Part shown: piece after piece, positions 24,984 through 34,003 of the stretch | Position numbering within the stretch: position 1 is the stretch's first letter | Layout: every line of letters begins with the position of its first letter | NCBI RefSeq assembly: GCF_035984415.1 | Contig: NZ_CP130720.1 | Span: 434,001 to 498,000, forward strand | Origin: Streptomyces sp. NBC_01296 | Lineage (GTDB): Bacteria > Actinomycetota > Actinomycetes > Streptomycetales > Streptomycetaceae | DNA: 64,000 bases | Direction of reading: 5' to 3' | Translations under genes and position numbers: made by a program | The notes under the pieces: model-generated | What the model saw: only the letters and a program-made list of their open reading frames with translations | Told to the model about the DNA's origin: nothing | The model's database searches: none

Positions 24984-25412
24984 TCAAGCGGCTCGCGTGA
25001 GCCGGTTCGCAAACGTCGACACCGTGTACGTGCCGATGCCCAGGACCACCTCCAGGGCGTTCTGCCGTGTGTAGCCGAAGCCCTGGAACCGCCCCAGCTC
25101 CTCGTCGCTCACCGCACCCGACGAGGCGAGGACCTGCAGGGTGAACTGCCGTACGGCCTCGAGCCGTTCCGGGTCCGGAGCCGGGCCCAGCGAGCTGAGC
25201 TTCGTCTCGTGCATGTCCACGCACAGATGGCACTGGTTGCGGGCGGCGACGGTCAGGATGACGGTCTCGCGGGAGTGCGGGTCCAGTGTCGTGGATTCGA
25301 AGATCTCGCTGAGCTTCAGGAAGCCGTCCAGGGTGTGCGGGGAGTCCTTCAGGAGGGCGACGGCGTTGGCGGTGCGGGCGGTCAGGTCGTTACGCAAGGC
25401 AGCTCCAGACAA
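24984..25412 (-). CDS. AhpD-like carboxymuconolactone decarboxylase family protein
   Basis: This is a 142-residue all-helical protein of the CMD/AhpD family. The redox motif is CHLCVDMH, with the CxxC and the following His as in AhpD-type proteins that pass electrons to peroxidases. A Glu upstream (SRETVILTV) is also typical. It is divergent from a MarR regulator with only 20 bp between the starts, a common pairing in which MarR represses the redox gene until oxidised. The start is TTG 25412; TTG 25397 is also possible. The product probably helps remove peroxide or reactive electrophiles. Confidence 0.8.
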   Translation of the reverse strand: MSGAALRNDLTARTANAVALLKDSPHTLDGFLKLSEIFESTTLDPHSRETVILTVAARNQCHLCVDMHETKLSSLGPAPDPERLEAVRQFTLQVLASSGAVSDEELGRFQGFGYTRQNALEVVLGIGTYTVSTFANRLTRAA

Positions 25413-25432
25413 GGTGGACTAGGATAGACAAC
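25413..25432. promoter_or_regulatory. Overlapping AhpD/MarR promoters
   Basis: Only 20 bp separate the divergent starts, so both promoters overlap the genes. On the minus strand TTGTCTATCC and CCTTGTCTGG give a TTGTCT direct repeat across the gap. A MarR dimer could bind it and block both transcripts. This is inferred from layout. Confidence 0.35.
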
Positions 25433-25954
25433 ATGGTTGACTACGCCGACAAGGGGAACGTAAACCAGGTTGTCGATGATGGCAAGAGGTATGAACCGGG
25501 ATACGAGCTGCCGCTCCTCCTCTTCGCCGGCTTTCGCACCCTGATCGACCGCCTCCACACCCGCCTCGCGACCGAGGGCCACCCCGGCCTGCGGCCCGCG
25601 TACGGCTTCGCCATGCAGGCCATCGGCACGCAAGGGGCGACCGCCAGCGACATCGGACGCCGGCTCGGCGTCTCGAAACAGGCCGCGGGCAAAACCGTGG
25701 ACCGCCTCCTCGCCGTCGGCTACGCGGAACGGACCGACGACCCCGCCGACGCCCGCCGCAAGCTCGTCCGCCTCACCGAGCGCGGCTACGACGCACTGGC
25801 TCGCTCAGCCGCGATCTTCGACGAGCTGCGGGCAGAGTGGGCCGCGACCCTGGGCGCAGATCGCGTACGGGACATGGAGGCCGCGCTGCGGACCGTCGTA
25901 CCGGCGGAGACGGCGTACCGGCTGGACGCCACGAGCTGGCTCGGCGGGTCGTGA
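25433..25954 (+). CDS. MarR-family transcriptional regulator
   Basis: This 173-residue winged-helix protein has the MarR core GATASDIGRRLGVSKQAAGK followed by TVDRLLAVGYAERTDDPADA, then RRKLVRLTERG, the beta-wing. An N-terminal extension of about 25 residues precedes the first helix (LPLLLFAGFRTLIDRLHTRL). There is no Cys in the protein, so redox sensing by thiol oxidation is excluded and a ligand-type signal is more likely. Divergence from the AhpD-like gene suggests that gene and itself as targets. Confidence 0.85.
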   Translation: MVDYADKGNVNQVVDDGKRYEPGYELPLLLFAGFRTLIDRLHTRLATEGHPGLRPAYGFAMQAIGTQGATASDIGRRLGVSKQAAGKTVDRLLAVGYAERTDDPADARRKLVRLTERGYDALARSAAIFDELRAEWAATLGADRVRDMEAALRTVVPAETAYRLDATSWLGGS

Positions 25955-25989
25955 CGGTCGGCCATGGCCGCCGTGGCCGGCTGTCGCCA

Positions 25990-26180
25990 CCCTCGTGCGC
26001 GTCAGGCCGTGCGGTGTGCTGCCATCGGTGGCGGCGACCACACCATGTTCATAGCGGGCGACGACGCCGACGCGAAGCAGACCGTCACCGAACTGCTCCG
26101 GTGCTACGGCTGGACCGACATCCTCGACCTCGGCGGTCTGGTCTGCGCCCGTGGCATGGAAACGGTCGTGGCGTGCGGCC
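25990..26180 (+). pseudogene. Remnant of an NADPH-dependent F420-reductase-like protein
   Basis: The frame reads MFIAGDDADAKQTVTELLRC, YGWTDILDLGGLVCARGMET. This is the C-terminal region of the NADP oxidoreductase coenzyme-F420-dependent family, where intact members have 'GDDAEAKxxVxELLxxFGWxDVxDLGDLTAARGTEM' and then a hydrophobic C-terminus. Here the Rossmann part is missing upstream, and the sequence degenerates after GMETVV. About 45 codons survive. Confidence 0.6.
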
Positions 26181-26223
26181 GACGCCATCGCGGTCGTTGC
26201 CGCGATGGCGGCTGTGCCGCTGT

Positions 26224-26982
26224 TCAGCTCAGCCGGGTGGTGGCATAGACCTCGATGGCATCGCGCTGGTACGCGGCCAGACCCGGGGCGATCGCCTCGT
26301 ACGCGGTGCGCCAGACGTCGTTGTCCACGCAGGAACGTCCGATGGCCCGGTACTCCTCGGCGGAGACGGCACGCAGCTGCATCAGTGCACGGTACTGGGC
26401 GTCGATCTCGGCCTGCACCGGCTCGGCGTCGGCCGCGTGACCCCCAGCCATGAGTTCGGCCAGGCGGATCATCTGCGCGGTGCGGTCACGGTGCCCGTCG
26501 TCGGCGTCTGCCTGACTCATCTCCGCAGCGCGCCGACCGACCGCCTCGGCGAGTTCGGGGAAGTCGCGCATGTTCTCCGCGTACTGGGAGGGCTGGACGC
26601 CCTCGAACAGGTTCTCCGGTCGGTTGATGGCCATGGGGTTGCCGTCCTTCCTGGACTGCTCCAGTTCGGCGATGGTGCGGGAGACGGTGCCGGCCAGGGC
26701 GTCGAGCCGGTCCCGCTCCTCGAGCAGGCGCCGGTGGTGGACACTCAGGGCGTCCACCTCGTCGACCTGCTCGGACAGGATCCGGCCGATCTCCGGCAGC
26801 CCGACGCCCAGCGCCCGCAACACGAGGATCTGCTGCAGCAGCAGAAGCTGGCGCTCCTCGTAATAGCGGTGCCCATTGGCGCCGATCCGGGCCGGCGGCA
26901 GCAGGCCGGTCTCGTCGTAGTGGCGCAGTGTCCGGGCGGTCACGCCCGACATCCGGGCCACCTCCGAGATCGGCCAGTCCAT
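26224..26982 (-). CDS. MerR-family regulator with TipAS-type antibiotic-binding domain
   Basis: This 252-residue protein has the MerR winged helix at residues 1-75 (ISEVARMSGVTARTLRHYDE, TGLLPPARIGANGHRYY), a coiled coil at about 76-112, and a C-terminal TipAS domain (AINRPENLFEGVQPSQYAEN, then AQYRALMQLRAVSAEEY). TipAL of Streptomyces lividans, 253 residues, activates transcription after binding thiopeptides such as thiostrepton, some covalently through Cys. This protein has one Cys in that domain (Cys218 in GRSCVDND). The length agrees closely with TipAL. It may confer sequestration or induce efflux on exposure to thiopeptide or related drugs. No transporter gene is adjacent, so its target may be itself. 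Confidence 0.85.
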   Translation of the reverse strand: MDWPISEVARMSGVTARTLRHYDETGLLPPARIGANGHRYYEERQLLLLQQILVLRALGVGLPEIGRILSEQVDEVDALSVHHRRLLEERDRLDALAGTVSRTIAELEQSRKDGNPMAINRPENLFEGVQPSQYAENMRDFPELAEAVGRRAAEMSQADADDGHRDRTAQMIRLAELMAGGHAADAEPVQAEIDAQYRALMQLRAVSAEEYRAIGRSCVDNDVWRTAYEAIAPGLAAYQRDAIEVYATTRLS

Positions 26983-27041
26983 CGCCCCTCCCGCACGTGT
27001 GTGTCGCCGGGCCGGTCTCTCCGGCCCTGGTCACGACGGTA

Positions 27042-27064
27042 GAAGCTGCCGCTGCGGCAACTTC
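27042..27064 (-). promoter_or_regulatory. Candidate MerR/TipA autoregulatory operator
   Basis: Read on the minus strand the site is an 11-1-11 dyad, GAAGTTGCCGC-A-GCGGCAGCTTC, with one mismatch, 60 bp upstream of the MerR start. A TTGCCG that could be a -35 element lies within it. MerR proteins bind such dyads between long-spaced -35 and -10 elements and twist the DNA. Binding is inferred. Confidence 0.55.
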
Positions 27065-27432
27065 AACCCCGAAATCCATGTTCCTCGCAGTCGAACAGAC
27101 AAGGCCTGCACCCCGCCCCGATCAGACCCCGCCCACCGCCGAGACTCGTGCACATCCCGACCCAACCGAAGGCCGGTGCGCCTCCGAATCCCCGTAGAGA
27201 GGACACCGTCCTCCCCGTGAGGCGGGCGCTGGGGAAGCAGGGGGCGGCCTCCGGTATCGCGCCCGTCCCGCCGTGAGCCGGGCATACGCGCGGGTGTACG
27301 CCGAGGTCCTACGCCCCGCGACCGAGACGGCCGCTGGGATGCCGGCAGGGCCACCTCAACCCGACGCAGCGTCAGCAGTCCGGCGTCATTGGAGCTCGCC
27401 GAGTCCGTTGGGGTCGACAGAGCGGCGCATCG
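27065..27432. other. Unassigned intergenic stretch
   Basis: I see no gene in these 368 bases between the MerR operator and the 3' end of the SMI1/KNR4 gene. No hairpin or repeat stands out. Confidence 0.4.
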
Positions 27433-27966
27433 TCACACCTCATCGAGGCGGCTGAATTCATGGGTGGCACGGGGGAACAATGACGAGAGGATGTTCGACT
27501 GCAGCTCTCCATCGAGGGAAGACGCGAGGAACTGCGTGCACGATACGGAGTGATGTTCCCATCGGGGGCCGCGCGCCTCGTTCACCATGACGGTCCATTC
27601 GTTCGGGTCAAGGCCCGGAAGCACCAGCCAATACAGGCATTCGCCGTTGTCCGTGGTCGCCCATGGGATGACCCGGGATCCCTCGGTGTCCAGTTCTGCC
27701 GGCTTCTTCTCGAACTCCCACAGGCCTTCCAGGTCTTCGAACTGGTACGTGGCCCACTCGAGGAGGTCGTAGTGTTCGTTGGGGCAGTGGGGCTCCAGGA
27801 CGTAGAGGTAGTCGTCCCAGTGGCTTCCTCCGTAGACGCCGATGAGCTCTTTGTAGTCGTCGGGGAGCTCGACCGCGAGGGCGCGTTCGACCTCGCCCCA
27901 ATCCTTGTGGCGGGGCCGGCTCGGCGCCGGGGCGATTTCGAGAAGACGGGCAAGGGCGTTGGTCAC
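27433..27966 (-). CDS. SMI1/KNR4 family protein
   Basis: This is a 177-residue protein with the SUKH fold pattern: WGEVERALAVELPDDYKELI followed by GVYGGSHWDDYLYVLEP, FEDLEGLWEFEK, and GECLYWLVLPGLDPNEWTVM. Bacterial SUKH proteins are often immunity proteins against contact-dependent or polymorphic nuclease toxins. No toxin gene is next to it here, so it could be an orphan immunity gene or have another binding role. The start is GTG 27966. Confidence 0.75.
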   Translation of the reverse strand: MTNALARLLEIAPAPSRPRHKDWGEVERALAVELPDDYKELIGVYGGSHWDDYLYVLEPHCPNEHYDLLEWATYQFEDLEGLWEFEKKPAELDTEGSRVIPWATTDNGECLYWLVLPGLDPNEWTVMVNEARGPRWEHHSVSCTQFLASSLDGELQSNILSSLFPRATHEFSRLDEV

Positions 27967-28239
27967 GGCGGGGTCCTGTTCCTCAGGGCCGGTGAGTCCG
28001 GACGGACGGGATGACAGCGGGTGGGCGGGTAAGGGCGAGTGGCGCCTGCTCGGCTCCTGTCGTCAGCCCGAGCCCGTCGCCGACCTGATGCCGGCCTTCA
28101 TCCGGTCCCGCCAGCAGCAGGAGCTCACGGCGGCTCTTCCCCGGGCTCCGGCCCAGACAGCCGATGAAGGGGCGCCCTCCAAGTCCACCTGCGTGAGATC
28201 GGTGTCCCTCCGCACACGGTGGACTACGACGAGGCTCTC

Positions 28240-28500
28240 TCACTCGGGGAACGAAAAGCCCAGCTCACGAAGGCGAGGCAGGCACGCTGCAAGGCATTGC
28301 TCCACTGATGCGGCATCGGTTCGCACGAGGACGTCCTCACGCAACGGGGCTCCGCTGGCGACGAAGGTCCAAGGCTTGCGGCGCTCTGCCATCCGCTCGG
28401 CGTCGGCCTTGAACAGCACCGTTACGCCCTGTTCAGCCAGCGCTTCCATGATCGCGACAACGTCCACCGGCAGTCTCCCCTCCCGAAGCGCTTCGAACAC
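28240..28500 (-). CDS. Small hypothetical protein
   Basis: This is an 86-residue acidic protein with no motif that I recognise. It reads as a single compact domain: VDVVAIMEALAEQGVTVLFK followed by ADAERMAERRKPWTFVASGA and VEQCLAACLPRLRELGFSFP. Good third-position codon use supports a real gene. The start is GTG 28500. It may be an accessory protein of the neighbouring SMI1 gene or an unrelated cargo gene. Confidence 0.5.
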   Translation of the reverse strand: MFEALREGRLPVDVVAIMEALAEQGVTVLFKADAERMAERRKPWTFVASGAPLREDVLVRTDAASVEQCLAACLPRLRELGFSFPE

Positions 28501-28606
28501 GCCACCGGACGAACATATCCACTCCGGGCCGGACCCTGGACACCACCCTCACGTCTCGCGCATCCGCGCGTATTTCTCGCGCTCAGGATGGGCGGCGCGC
28601 TCTCCC

Positions 28607-30970
28607 TCAGCTTGTCGAGTGACCAACAACGTCAACCGCTGAGTCGAGTCGGTGAAGTTCGTCGGCTGCTTCCATCTGGCGGGGGTTGTTCAGCCCGACC
28701 AGGGCCTCGTGGGCCGCGGTCAGGGTTTCGAGGGCCTCTTGGTGCCGGGCCAGGTGGCGCAGGACGATGCCGAGGTCGAGGCGTGCCGGTGCGCTCCAAG
28801 CAGGCATCTGGGCCGCTTCGAAGCGGGTGAGCGCATAGCGCAGGGGGCCTTCTGCGTCGTTCCATCGGTGGAGGGCCGCGTAGTCGTTGCCGATGTGCTG
28901 GCGGGTGACTGCCAGGTAGAGGCCGATCAGTTCTTGTGGTTTTCCCGGGACGCCGGCGCGGCAGATGGCTTCGCTGCGTCGGTGGATGGTCAGGCCTTCC
29001 CGGGCGCGGCCGGCCTGGCGCAGGTGCTGGCCGAGGGTATTGAGGGCTGTCAGTTCGGCGAGGCGGCTTTGTGCGCCGGTCTGCTTGCCGAGGTGGTCCG
29101 CTGCTTCTCGGAGTCGGGTGATGGACTCTTCGGTCCGTCCGAGCCGGTGAAGTGCTCCGGCCGCGTAGCCCAGGGCCCAACCGACCTGGAGCTGGTCGCC
29201 GCATTCGCGGGCCGCGGCCAGGGCGGTCTGTGCGGTGGTCAGGGCGGCGGCGTGGTCGTAGAGGCACATGTTGTAGGCCCAGGCCAGGTAGTTGAGGTGG
29301 ATGGCCTCGTCGCGTTTGCTGCCCAGGGCGCGGGCGGAGTCGACGGCCCACTGGAAGACCTGCGCCCACAGTTCCCAGTGCAGGGTGCGGTCGGAGAACC
29401 AGTGCATCGCCTCGGCGGTGTCGATGACCTGCTGGTGCAGGCCGTCGGCGTGGGCACGGCCCAAGGCCGCGAGCCACTGGGCCCGCTCGGCCTCCAGCCA
29501 GGTTCGTGCCTGGTCGTGGTCGGCGGGCGCGGTGGCGGGGTCGGGGTCGGGGTCGGCGTCGGGGGTGGCGCCGGGGTGGGGTTCGGTGTCGAAGAGCCGC
29601 GCGGCGGCGGTGGCCCGGCGCAGTGTCCACAGGTCGGCCCGGCTCTGGGCCGTGGTGAGGTGCGCAGGCTCGTCCTCTTCGGCCAGTTGTTCCGTGGCGA
29701 AGAGGTGGAGGAGGTCGTGGAAGCGGTAGCGGTCGGCGGTGGGGTGGGGCTGAAGCAGTCCTGCTTCGGTGAGTTCCTGTGTGCACCTGGCTGCCTGTCG
29801 CAGCGGCAGGCCGGTCAGCAGTGCGGCGCTCTGGGGGCTGAAGTCGGGGCCGGCAGCGAGCGAGGCCCGGCGGAAGAGAGCGCGCGTGGGCCCGGACAGC
29901 TGCCGGTAGGACAGGGCGAAGGCGGCCCGGACCTGCAGTGAGCCGGCTTGCAGGATGTCCAGGCGCGTCGTGTGTTCGGCGAGCTGGGCTACGAGTTTGG
30001 CGAGGTGTTCGCCGGGGCGGGAGGCCAGGCGTTGTGCGGCGATACGGACGGCCAGGGGGAGGTGCCCGCACAGGTCCGCCAGGTCGCGGGCGGCCTGGCT
30101 CTCCTGCTGGACCCGGTGCGGTCCGATGACGCGGGTGAGGAGCTCGACTGCTTCCTCGCGGCGCAGCAGCGCGAGTTCGGGGCGGTGGACGGATTCGAGG
30201 CCGGCCAGGGTGTTGCGGCTGGTGATGAGGGTGAGCGTGGGGCTGTGGCCGGGCAGCAGGGGGCGGACTTGGTCCTCGTCGGCGGCGTTGTCCAGGAGGA
30301 GGAGGACCCGGCGGTCGCGCAAAAGGGAGCGCAGCAGGCCGCTGCGGTCGTCCGTGGTGGTGGGGATGGCGCTATCGGGGGTGCCGAGGGCGCGCAGGAG
30401 CCGGGCGAGTGCGTCACGCGGCGGGGTGGGCCGGGGGTCCATGCCGCGCAGGTCGAGGGCGTACTGGCCGTCCGCGAAGTGGGGGGCGAGGGAGTGGGCG
30501 GCGTGGACGGCGAAGGCGGTCTTGCCCAGGCCGGGCTGTCCGCAAACCACCGCGACGGGCGGGTGGGCGGGGTCGAGGTCTTCGACCAGGGTGCGCAGCC
30601 GGTCCAGGACGGGGCCGCGGGCGGTGAAGTCGCTGAGATCGCGCGGCAATTCGAGTATGTGGTGCGGGGCGGCCGGTGTCCTGGAGCGGTCGGCCGACGG
30701 GCCGGCGGGCCCGGCGGGACCGGCTGCGCGGCGAGAGCGGGGACGGCCCAGGGCGGCGGCGTGTTCGAGTTCCCCGGCGGCGGCGGTGTCCAGGCACAGG
30801 GCGGTGGCCAGGGCCTGGACGGTGCGTCGCTGTGGGCCCAGGGAGCGCCCGCGTTCCATGTCCGACAGGGCCCGCACGCTCACCCCCGCGGCCTGTGCCA
30901 GCTCCTCCTGGCTGAGCCTTGCGCCCGTCCGCAGGGCATACAGGCGCGCGGCGAACCCCCCGTTGCTCAT
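28607..30970 (-). CDS. XRE-type HTH, STAND (NB-ARC) ATPase and TPR protein
   Basis: This 787-residue protein has three parts. Residues 1-65 are an XRE helix-turn-helix (RTGARLSQEELAQAAGVSVR, ALSDMERGRSLGPQRRTV). Residues 115-400 are a STAND NTPase with Walker A GQPGLGKTAF, Walker B RVLLLLDNAADEDQV, and a sensor region (LTLITSRNTLAGLE, GHLPLAVRIAAQRL). The rest is a TPR superhelix (AALTTAQTALAAARECGDQL, GALHRLGRTEESITRLREAA). In Streptomyces such proteins are usually regulators that oligomerise on binding a signal; some related STAND proteins act in defence. It lacks the SARP/BTAD part of AfsR. The start is the ATG at 30970. No target gene is evident. Confidence 0.82.
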   Translation of the reverse strand: MSNGGFAARLYALRTGARLSQEELAQAAGVSVRALSDMERGRSLGPQRRTVQALATALCLDTAAAGELEHAAALGRPRSRRAAGPAGPAGPSADRSRTPAAPHHILELPRDLSDFTARGPVLDRLRTLVEDLDPAHPPVAVVCGQPGLGKTAFAVHAAHSLAPHFADGQYALDLRGMDPRPTPPRDALARLLRALGTPDSAIPTTTDDRSGLLRSLLRDRRVLLLLDNAADEDQVRPLLPGHSPTLTLITSRNTLAGLESVHRPELALLRREEAVELLTRVIGPHRVQQESQAARDLADLCGHLPLAVRIAAQRLASRPGEHLAKLVAQLAEHTTRLDILQAGSLQVRAAFALSYRQLSGPTRALFRRASLAAGPDFSPQSAALLTGLPLRQAARCTQELTEAGLLQPHPTADRYRFHDLLHLFATEQLAEEDEPAHLTTAQSRADLWTLRRATAAARLFDTEPHPGATPDADPDPDPATAPADHDQARTWLEAERAQWLAALGRAHADGLHQQVIDTAEAMHWFSDRTLHWELWAQVFQWAVDSARALGSKRDEAIHLNYLAWAYNMCLYDHAAALTTAQTALAAARECGDQLQVGWALGYAAGALHRLGRTEESITRLREAADHLGKQTGAQSRLAELTALNTLGQHLRQAGRAREGLTIHRRSEAICRAGVPGKPQELIGLYLAVTRQHIGNDYAALHRWNDAEGPLRYALTRFEAAQMPAWSAPARLDLGIVLRHLARHQEALETLTAAHEALVGLNNPRQMEAADELHRLDSAVDVVGHSTS

Positions 30971-31603
30971 GACTGAAATCCCCTGGTCAGCGCGGTCCCG
31001 CCGAAGTGGCGGACCCTACCGACAGAAGTATGCCAAAACGTTACTTCGACTTCTGCCTGCGCAACTTCGTGGCCCGCCCCCGGTCGACGCCGGTCACCGG
31101 CGTACGGCGGCCGGGGCGTCGGCCTTCCACACCGCCTTCGCGGACGCCCCTTCGGCGAGCAGGTCAGCCTCGATCCAGTCGCGATTTGGGCTGCCAAGCG
31201 ACGCACCAGCTACGCGGAGCGGGCGGCCGCCGCTGCGACGGGCGGGCCGTCGGGAACGGGCGTGCCGGTACCCGGCAGCAGCCGGAGAGACCCGCAACGC
31301 GCAGGCTGCGCCGTCGGGTTCGTGCACACCCGGGCCGACCCCGGCACCCTGATCGCCCTGCGCTTCGCCGACGGGCCGCAGGTGCGCTGCCACAGCCGCA
31401 ACGTCGACAATGACCCGTGACCTGCGGCCCGCAGGCACCCACTGCAGGATCTGGCGATACGGGCCGCAGCAGATGTGTCGGCCGGTGACGTATCGGTACC
31501 CATACCACGCATAAGCAGGGAAGTAAGCTCTCCGTTTATTCGGACTGGCTGGATATGATCGATCTGCACCCTCACCCCACGGGGCCGCGTCGGCAGTTCC
31601 CCC
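30971..31603. other. Intergenic region between STAND gene and conservon
   Basis: No gene is recognised in these 633 bases. A plus-strand frame from about 31150 to a TGA near 31420 is open (ending VGFVHTRADPGTLIALRFAD, GPQVRCHSRN) and may be the decayed end of an unknown gene, but no start or family is evident. The promoters of the two divergent flanking genes must lie here. Confidence 0.4.
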
Positions 31604-34003
31604 ATGCCCTCTCCCGAGGACCGTGCTCGGCCGTCCGTGGGCCCCTCCCCGTTCCACCGCTCCCGAGGACCGATGTCTCCGATGGAACCCGAAGGTCCAC
31701 CAAGCCCGCCTCCCCCTCGGCGCCGCCGCACCGTGCGCCTGCGCACCATGCTGGTCTGCCTGGCCGTCGTCCCGACCGTGGCGATGGCCGCCCAGGTGAC
31801 CGTGACCGCCCAGCGGTTGCTGGCCCAGTCCGAGCACCTGCGCACCGATGTGGAAGCCGGCGAGCGCATCGGCGTACCGCTGGTCGGGCTCATGACCCAG
31901 CTGCAGGCGGAGCGGGTGATGACGGCGGCGCGCTGGGCGGGCACCTCCGTCGCCGAAGACGACCTGCGCGAGAAGCGGGCGGCAACGGACCGTGCGGTGG
32001 TGGAGATCCGGCGGGTCTCCGGCAACGGCAGCGACGCTGCGGAGCCTTCAGGGCAGGGCGGCGGGCACCTCGACGAGGTGAGCGCCCGGCTTGACCAGCT
32101 GGCCGCGTTCCGTAAGCGCGCGGACGCCCACAGCGGCAGCGCCGACCAGGTGGTCGACTACTACACCGGTGTGATCGGCGACATCATCCGTGCATACCAG
32201 TATGAATTCAGCCACGCGGAGGATGCGGAACTCGCCCAGGAGAGCAGGCCCGCCGTCGCGCTGTACTCCGCGGGAGAGATGGTCGCGCGCGAAGACACCC
32301 TCCTCGCTCTGGCCGGGCCGTCCAAGGAGCTGGCGGCCACCGGTTTCTCCGAGTTGCTCGATGCTCTCGGCACCCACCGGTACCTCTACGACACCTGGAT
32401 CGTGCCGTACCTGTCGCCCGCGGAAGAGGCTTCGTACGACAAGCTCACCGCCTCGGACGCCTGGCGCACCAAGATCCGCATCGAGAATGCGGTCGTCAGC
32501 AACCACCAGGACACCGCGTCCGGAGTGAAGCTGCCGGCCGATGTCAGCGGCTGGCGTGCCGCCCACGACGCGTTCGCGCCGCAGTTGGCCGCGCTCAACG
32601 CGGACCGGTCGCGGAGCGTGCTCGCGCACGCCGATGCGAAGGCCTCCGACCTGGAGACCGAGGTGTACTGGCTGGTCGGGGGCAGCGGCGGCACCCTCCT
32701 GCTGGTCACCGCGGTCGTCGTCCTCACCACGCGGTCGGTGCTGCGCAGGCTGAACCGCCTGCACACCCGTACGGTCGCCATCGCAGAGGAGACTCTGCCC
32801 CACGTGGTGGCCCGGCTCCAGCGCGGGCAGGCCGTCGACGCCGAGGTGTTGCCGACCGTGGGCGGGCACCAGGACGAGGTCGGGCGGATCAGCGACGCCT
32901 TCGCCCGTGTCGTCGCCGTGTCCGTCGACGGACACCGGCAGCTCGCGGCCGAGCGGCACGGGTTCGGCCTGTTCGCCTCGGGCATCGCCTCACGCACCGG
33001 AAACCTCGTCAGCCGCCAGCTGAGCCTGACCGAGGAACTCCAAGACGCCTTCGGCCACGACGAGGCGCTCCTGGCCCAGTTGATGCGGTCCGATCAGTTG
33101 ACGGTGGGAATGCGGCGCCAGATCGAGAACCTCCTCATCCTCGCCGGTGGTGAGATCCCGGACCCGCACACCGAGCCCATGCGCCTGGCCGACCTGCTGC
33201 GAGAAGCCGCCGCGGAGGTCGAGGACTTCCGGCGGATCGAACGCCATGCGCTGGACGAGGCGAGCGTGCAGCCGCACGTGATCAGTCAGATCAGCCACCT
33301 GCTGGCCGAGCTGCTGGACAATGCGACCCGGTTCTCGCCCCCGCGCTCGAAGGTGGTCGTGCGCGCCGAACTGGCGGCGGACGGGCTGTCGATCGAGATC
33401 GAGGACCGCGGACCGCGCGTGGCGGCCGCCGGGTACGAGGAGATGAACCGGCGCCTGCACACGGCGCCGCCGTACTCCGTCCTCGCAGAGAACGCGCACC
33501 GGCTGGGCCTGTTCGTGGTGGGCCACCTGGCCGACCAGCTCCAGGCCCGGGTCACGCTGCGGCGCTCGGTGTACGGGGGGACGGCGGCCGTGGTGGTCCT
33601 GCCGGGCGAGCTGCTCGTGCCGACCGAACGGAAGGGCGAGCGGGCGCTGGTCCCTGCGTCGGGGCCCGGGCCGGCACCCGACCGGAATCCGGATCCCGCC
33701 ACCGCACTCATGCCCGTACGGGGCCCCGCCCCCGAGGCCCTGGCGGCCCCCGCCCTCATGCCCGTACGGCTGCGAACCGAGCGGGCGTTGCCCGCTCGCT
33801 CCGGACCCCGTGACGGCGCGCGGCCGCCCCTGCCCGAGCGCGTCCCGCAGACCCACCTCACCCGGCAACTCCGCGGGCCCCGCGCCCCGGAGCCGGATGC
33901 CGGCCAGGACACGGCGACACCCGAAGAGGTGGCCGACGCCTGGGCGGACTACGAAGAGGGGACCCAGAAAGTGGAAGCAGAGCTCAGACAGGATCAGCCA
34001 TGA
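31604..34003 (+). CDS. cvnA: Conservon sensor: NIT-domain histidine-kinase-like protein (CvnA)
   Basis: This is a 799-residue membrane protein. After a Pro-rich cytoplasmic N-terminus come a membrane segment (TMLVCLAVVPTVAMAAQVTV), a nitrate/nitrite-sensing-like extracellular domain, a second segment (LVGGSGGTLLLVTAVVVLTT), a HAMP-like linker and an ATPase domain. N-box: LAELLDNATRFSPP; G-box: EIEDRGPRV. The dimerisation region has no clear phospho-His. A Pro/Gly-rich tail of about 120 residues follows. CvnA forms a membrane complex with CvnB, C and D that resembles a G-protein-coupled receptor in layout. The start of CvnB overlaps its stop (ATGA). ATG 31604 is used; ATG 31673 is possible. 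Confidence 0.85.
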   Translation: MPSPEDRARPSVGPSPFHRSRGPMSPMEPEGPPSPPPPRRRRTVRLRTMLVCLAVVPTVAMAAQVTVTAQRLLAQSEHLRTDVEAGERIGVPLVGLMTQLQAERVMTAARWAGTSVAEDDLREKRAATDRAVVEIRRVSGNGSDAAEPSGQGGGHLDEVSARLDQLAAFRKRADAHSGSADQVVDYYTGVIGDIIRAYQYEFSHAEDAELAQESRPAVALYSAGEMVAREDTLLALAGPSKELAATGFSELLDALGTHRYLYDTWIVPYLSPAEEASYDKLTASDAWRTKIRIENAVVSNHQDTASGVKLPADVSGWRAAHDAFAPQLAALNADRSRSVLAHADAKASDLETEVYWLVGGSGGTLLLVTAVVVLTTRSVLRRLNRLHTRTVAIAEETLPHVVARLQRGQAVDAEVLPTVGGHQDEVGRISDAFARVVAVSVDGHRQLAAERHGFGLFASGIASRTGNLVSRQLSLTEELQDAFGHDEALLAQLMRSDQLTVGMRRQIENLLILAGGEIPDPHTEPMRLADLLREAAAEVEDFRRIERHALDEASVQPHVISQISHLLAELLDNATRFSPPRSKVVVRAELAADGLSIEIEDRGPRVAAAGYEEMNRRLHTAPPYSVLAENAHRLGLFVVGHLADQLQARVTLRRSVYGGTAAVVVLPGELLVPTERKGERALVPASGPGPAPDRNPDPATALMPVRGPAPEALAAPALMPVRLRTERALPARSGPRDGARPPLPERVPQTHLTRQLRGPRAPEPDAGQDTATPEEVADAWADYEEGTQKVEAELRQDQP

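Noticed and set aside
27983..28243. 86-residue minus-strand ORF between SMI1 and the small hypothetical gene
   Set aside because: No ribosome site, no recognisable domain and atypical composition; left out as chance.
29955..31352. 465-residue plus-strand ORF
   Set aside because: Antisense to the STAND protein with Arg/Ser-rich composition, running into non-coding sequence.
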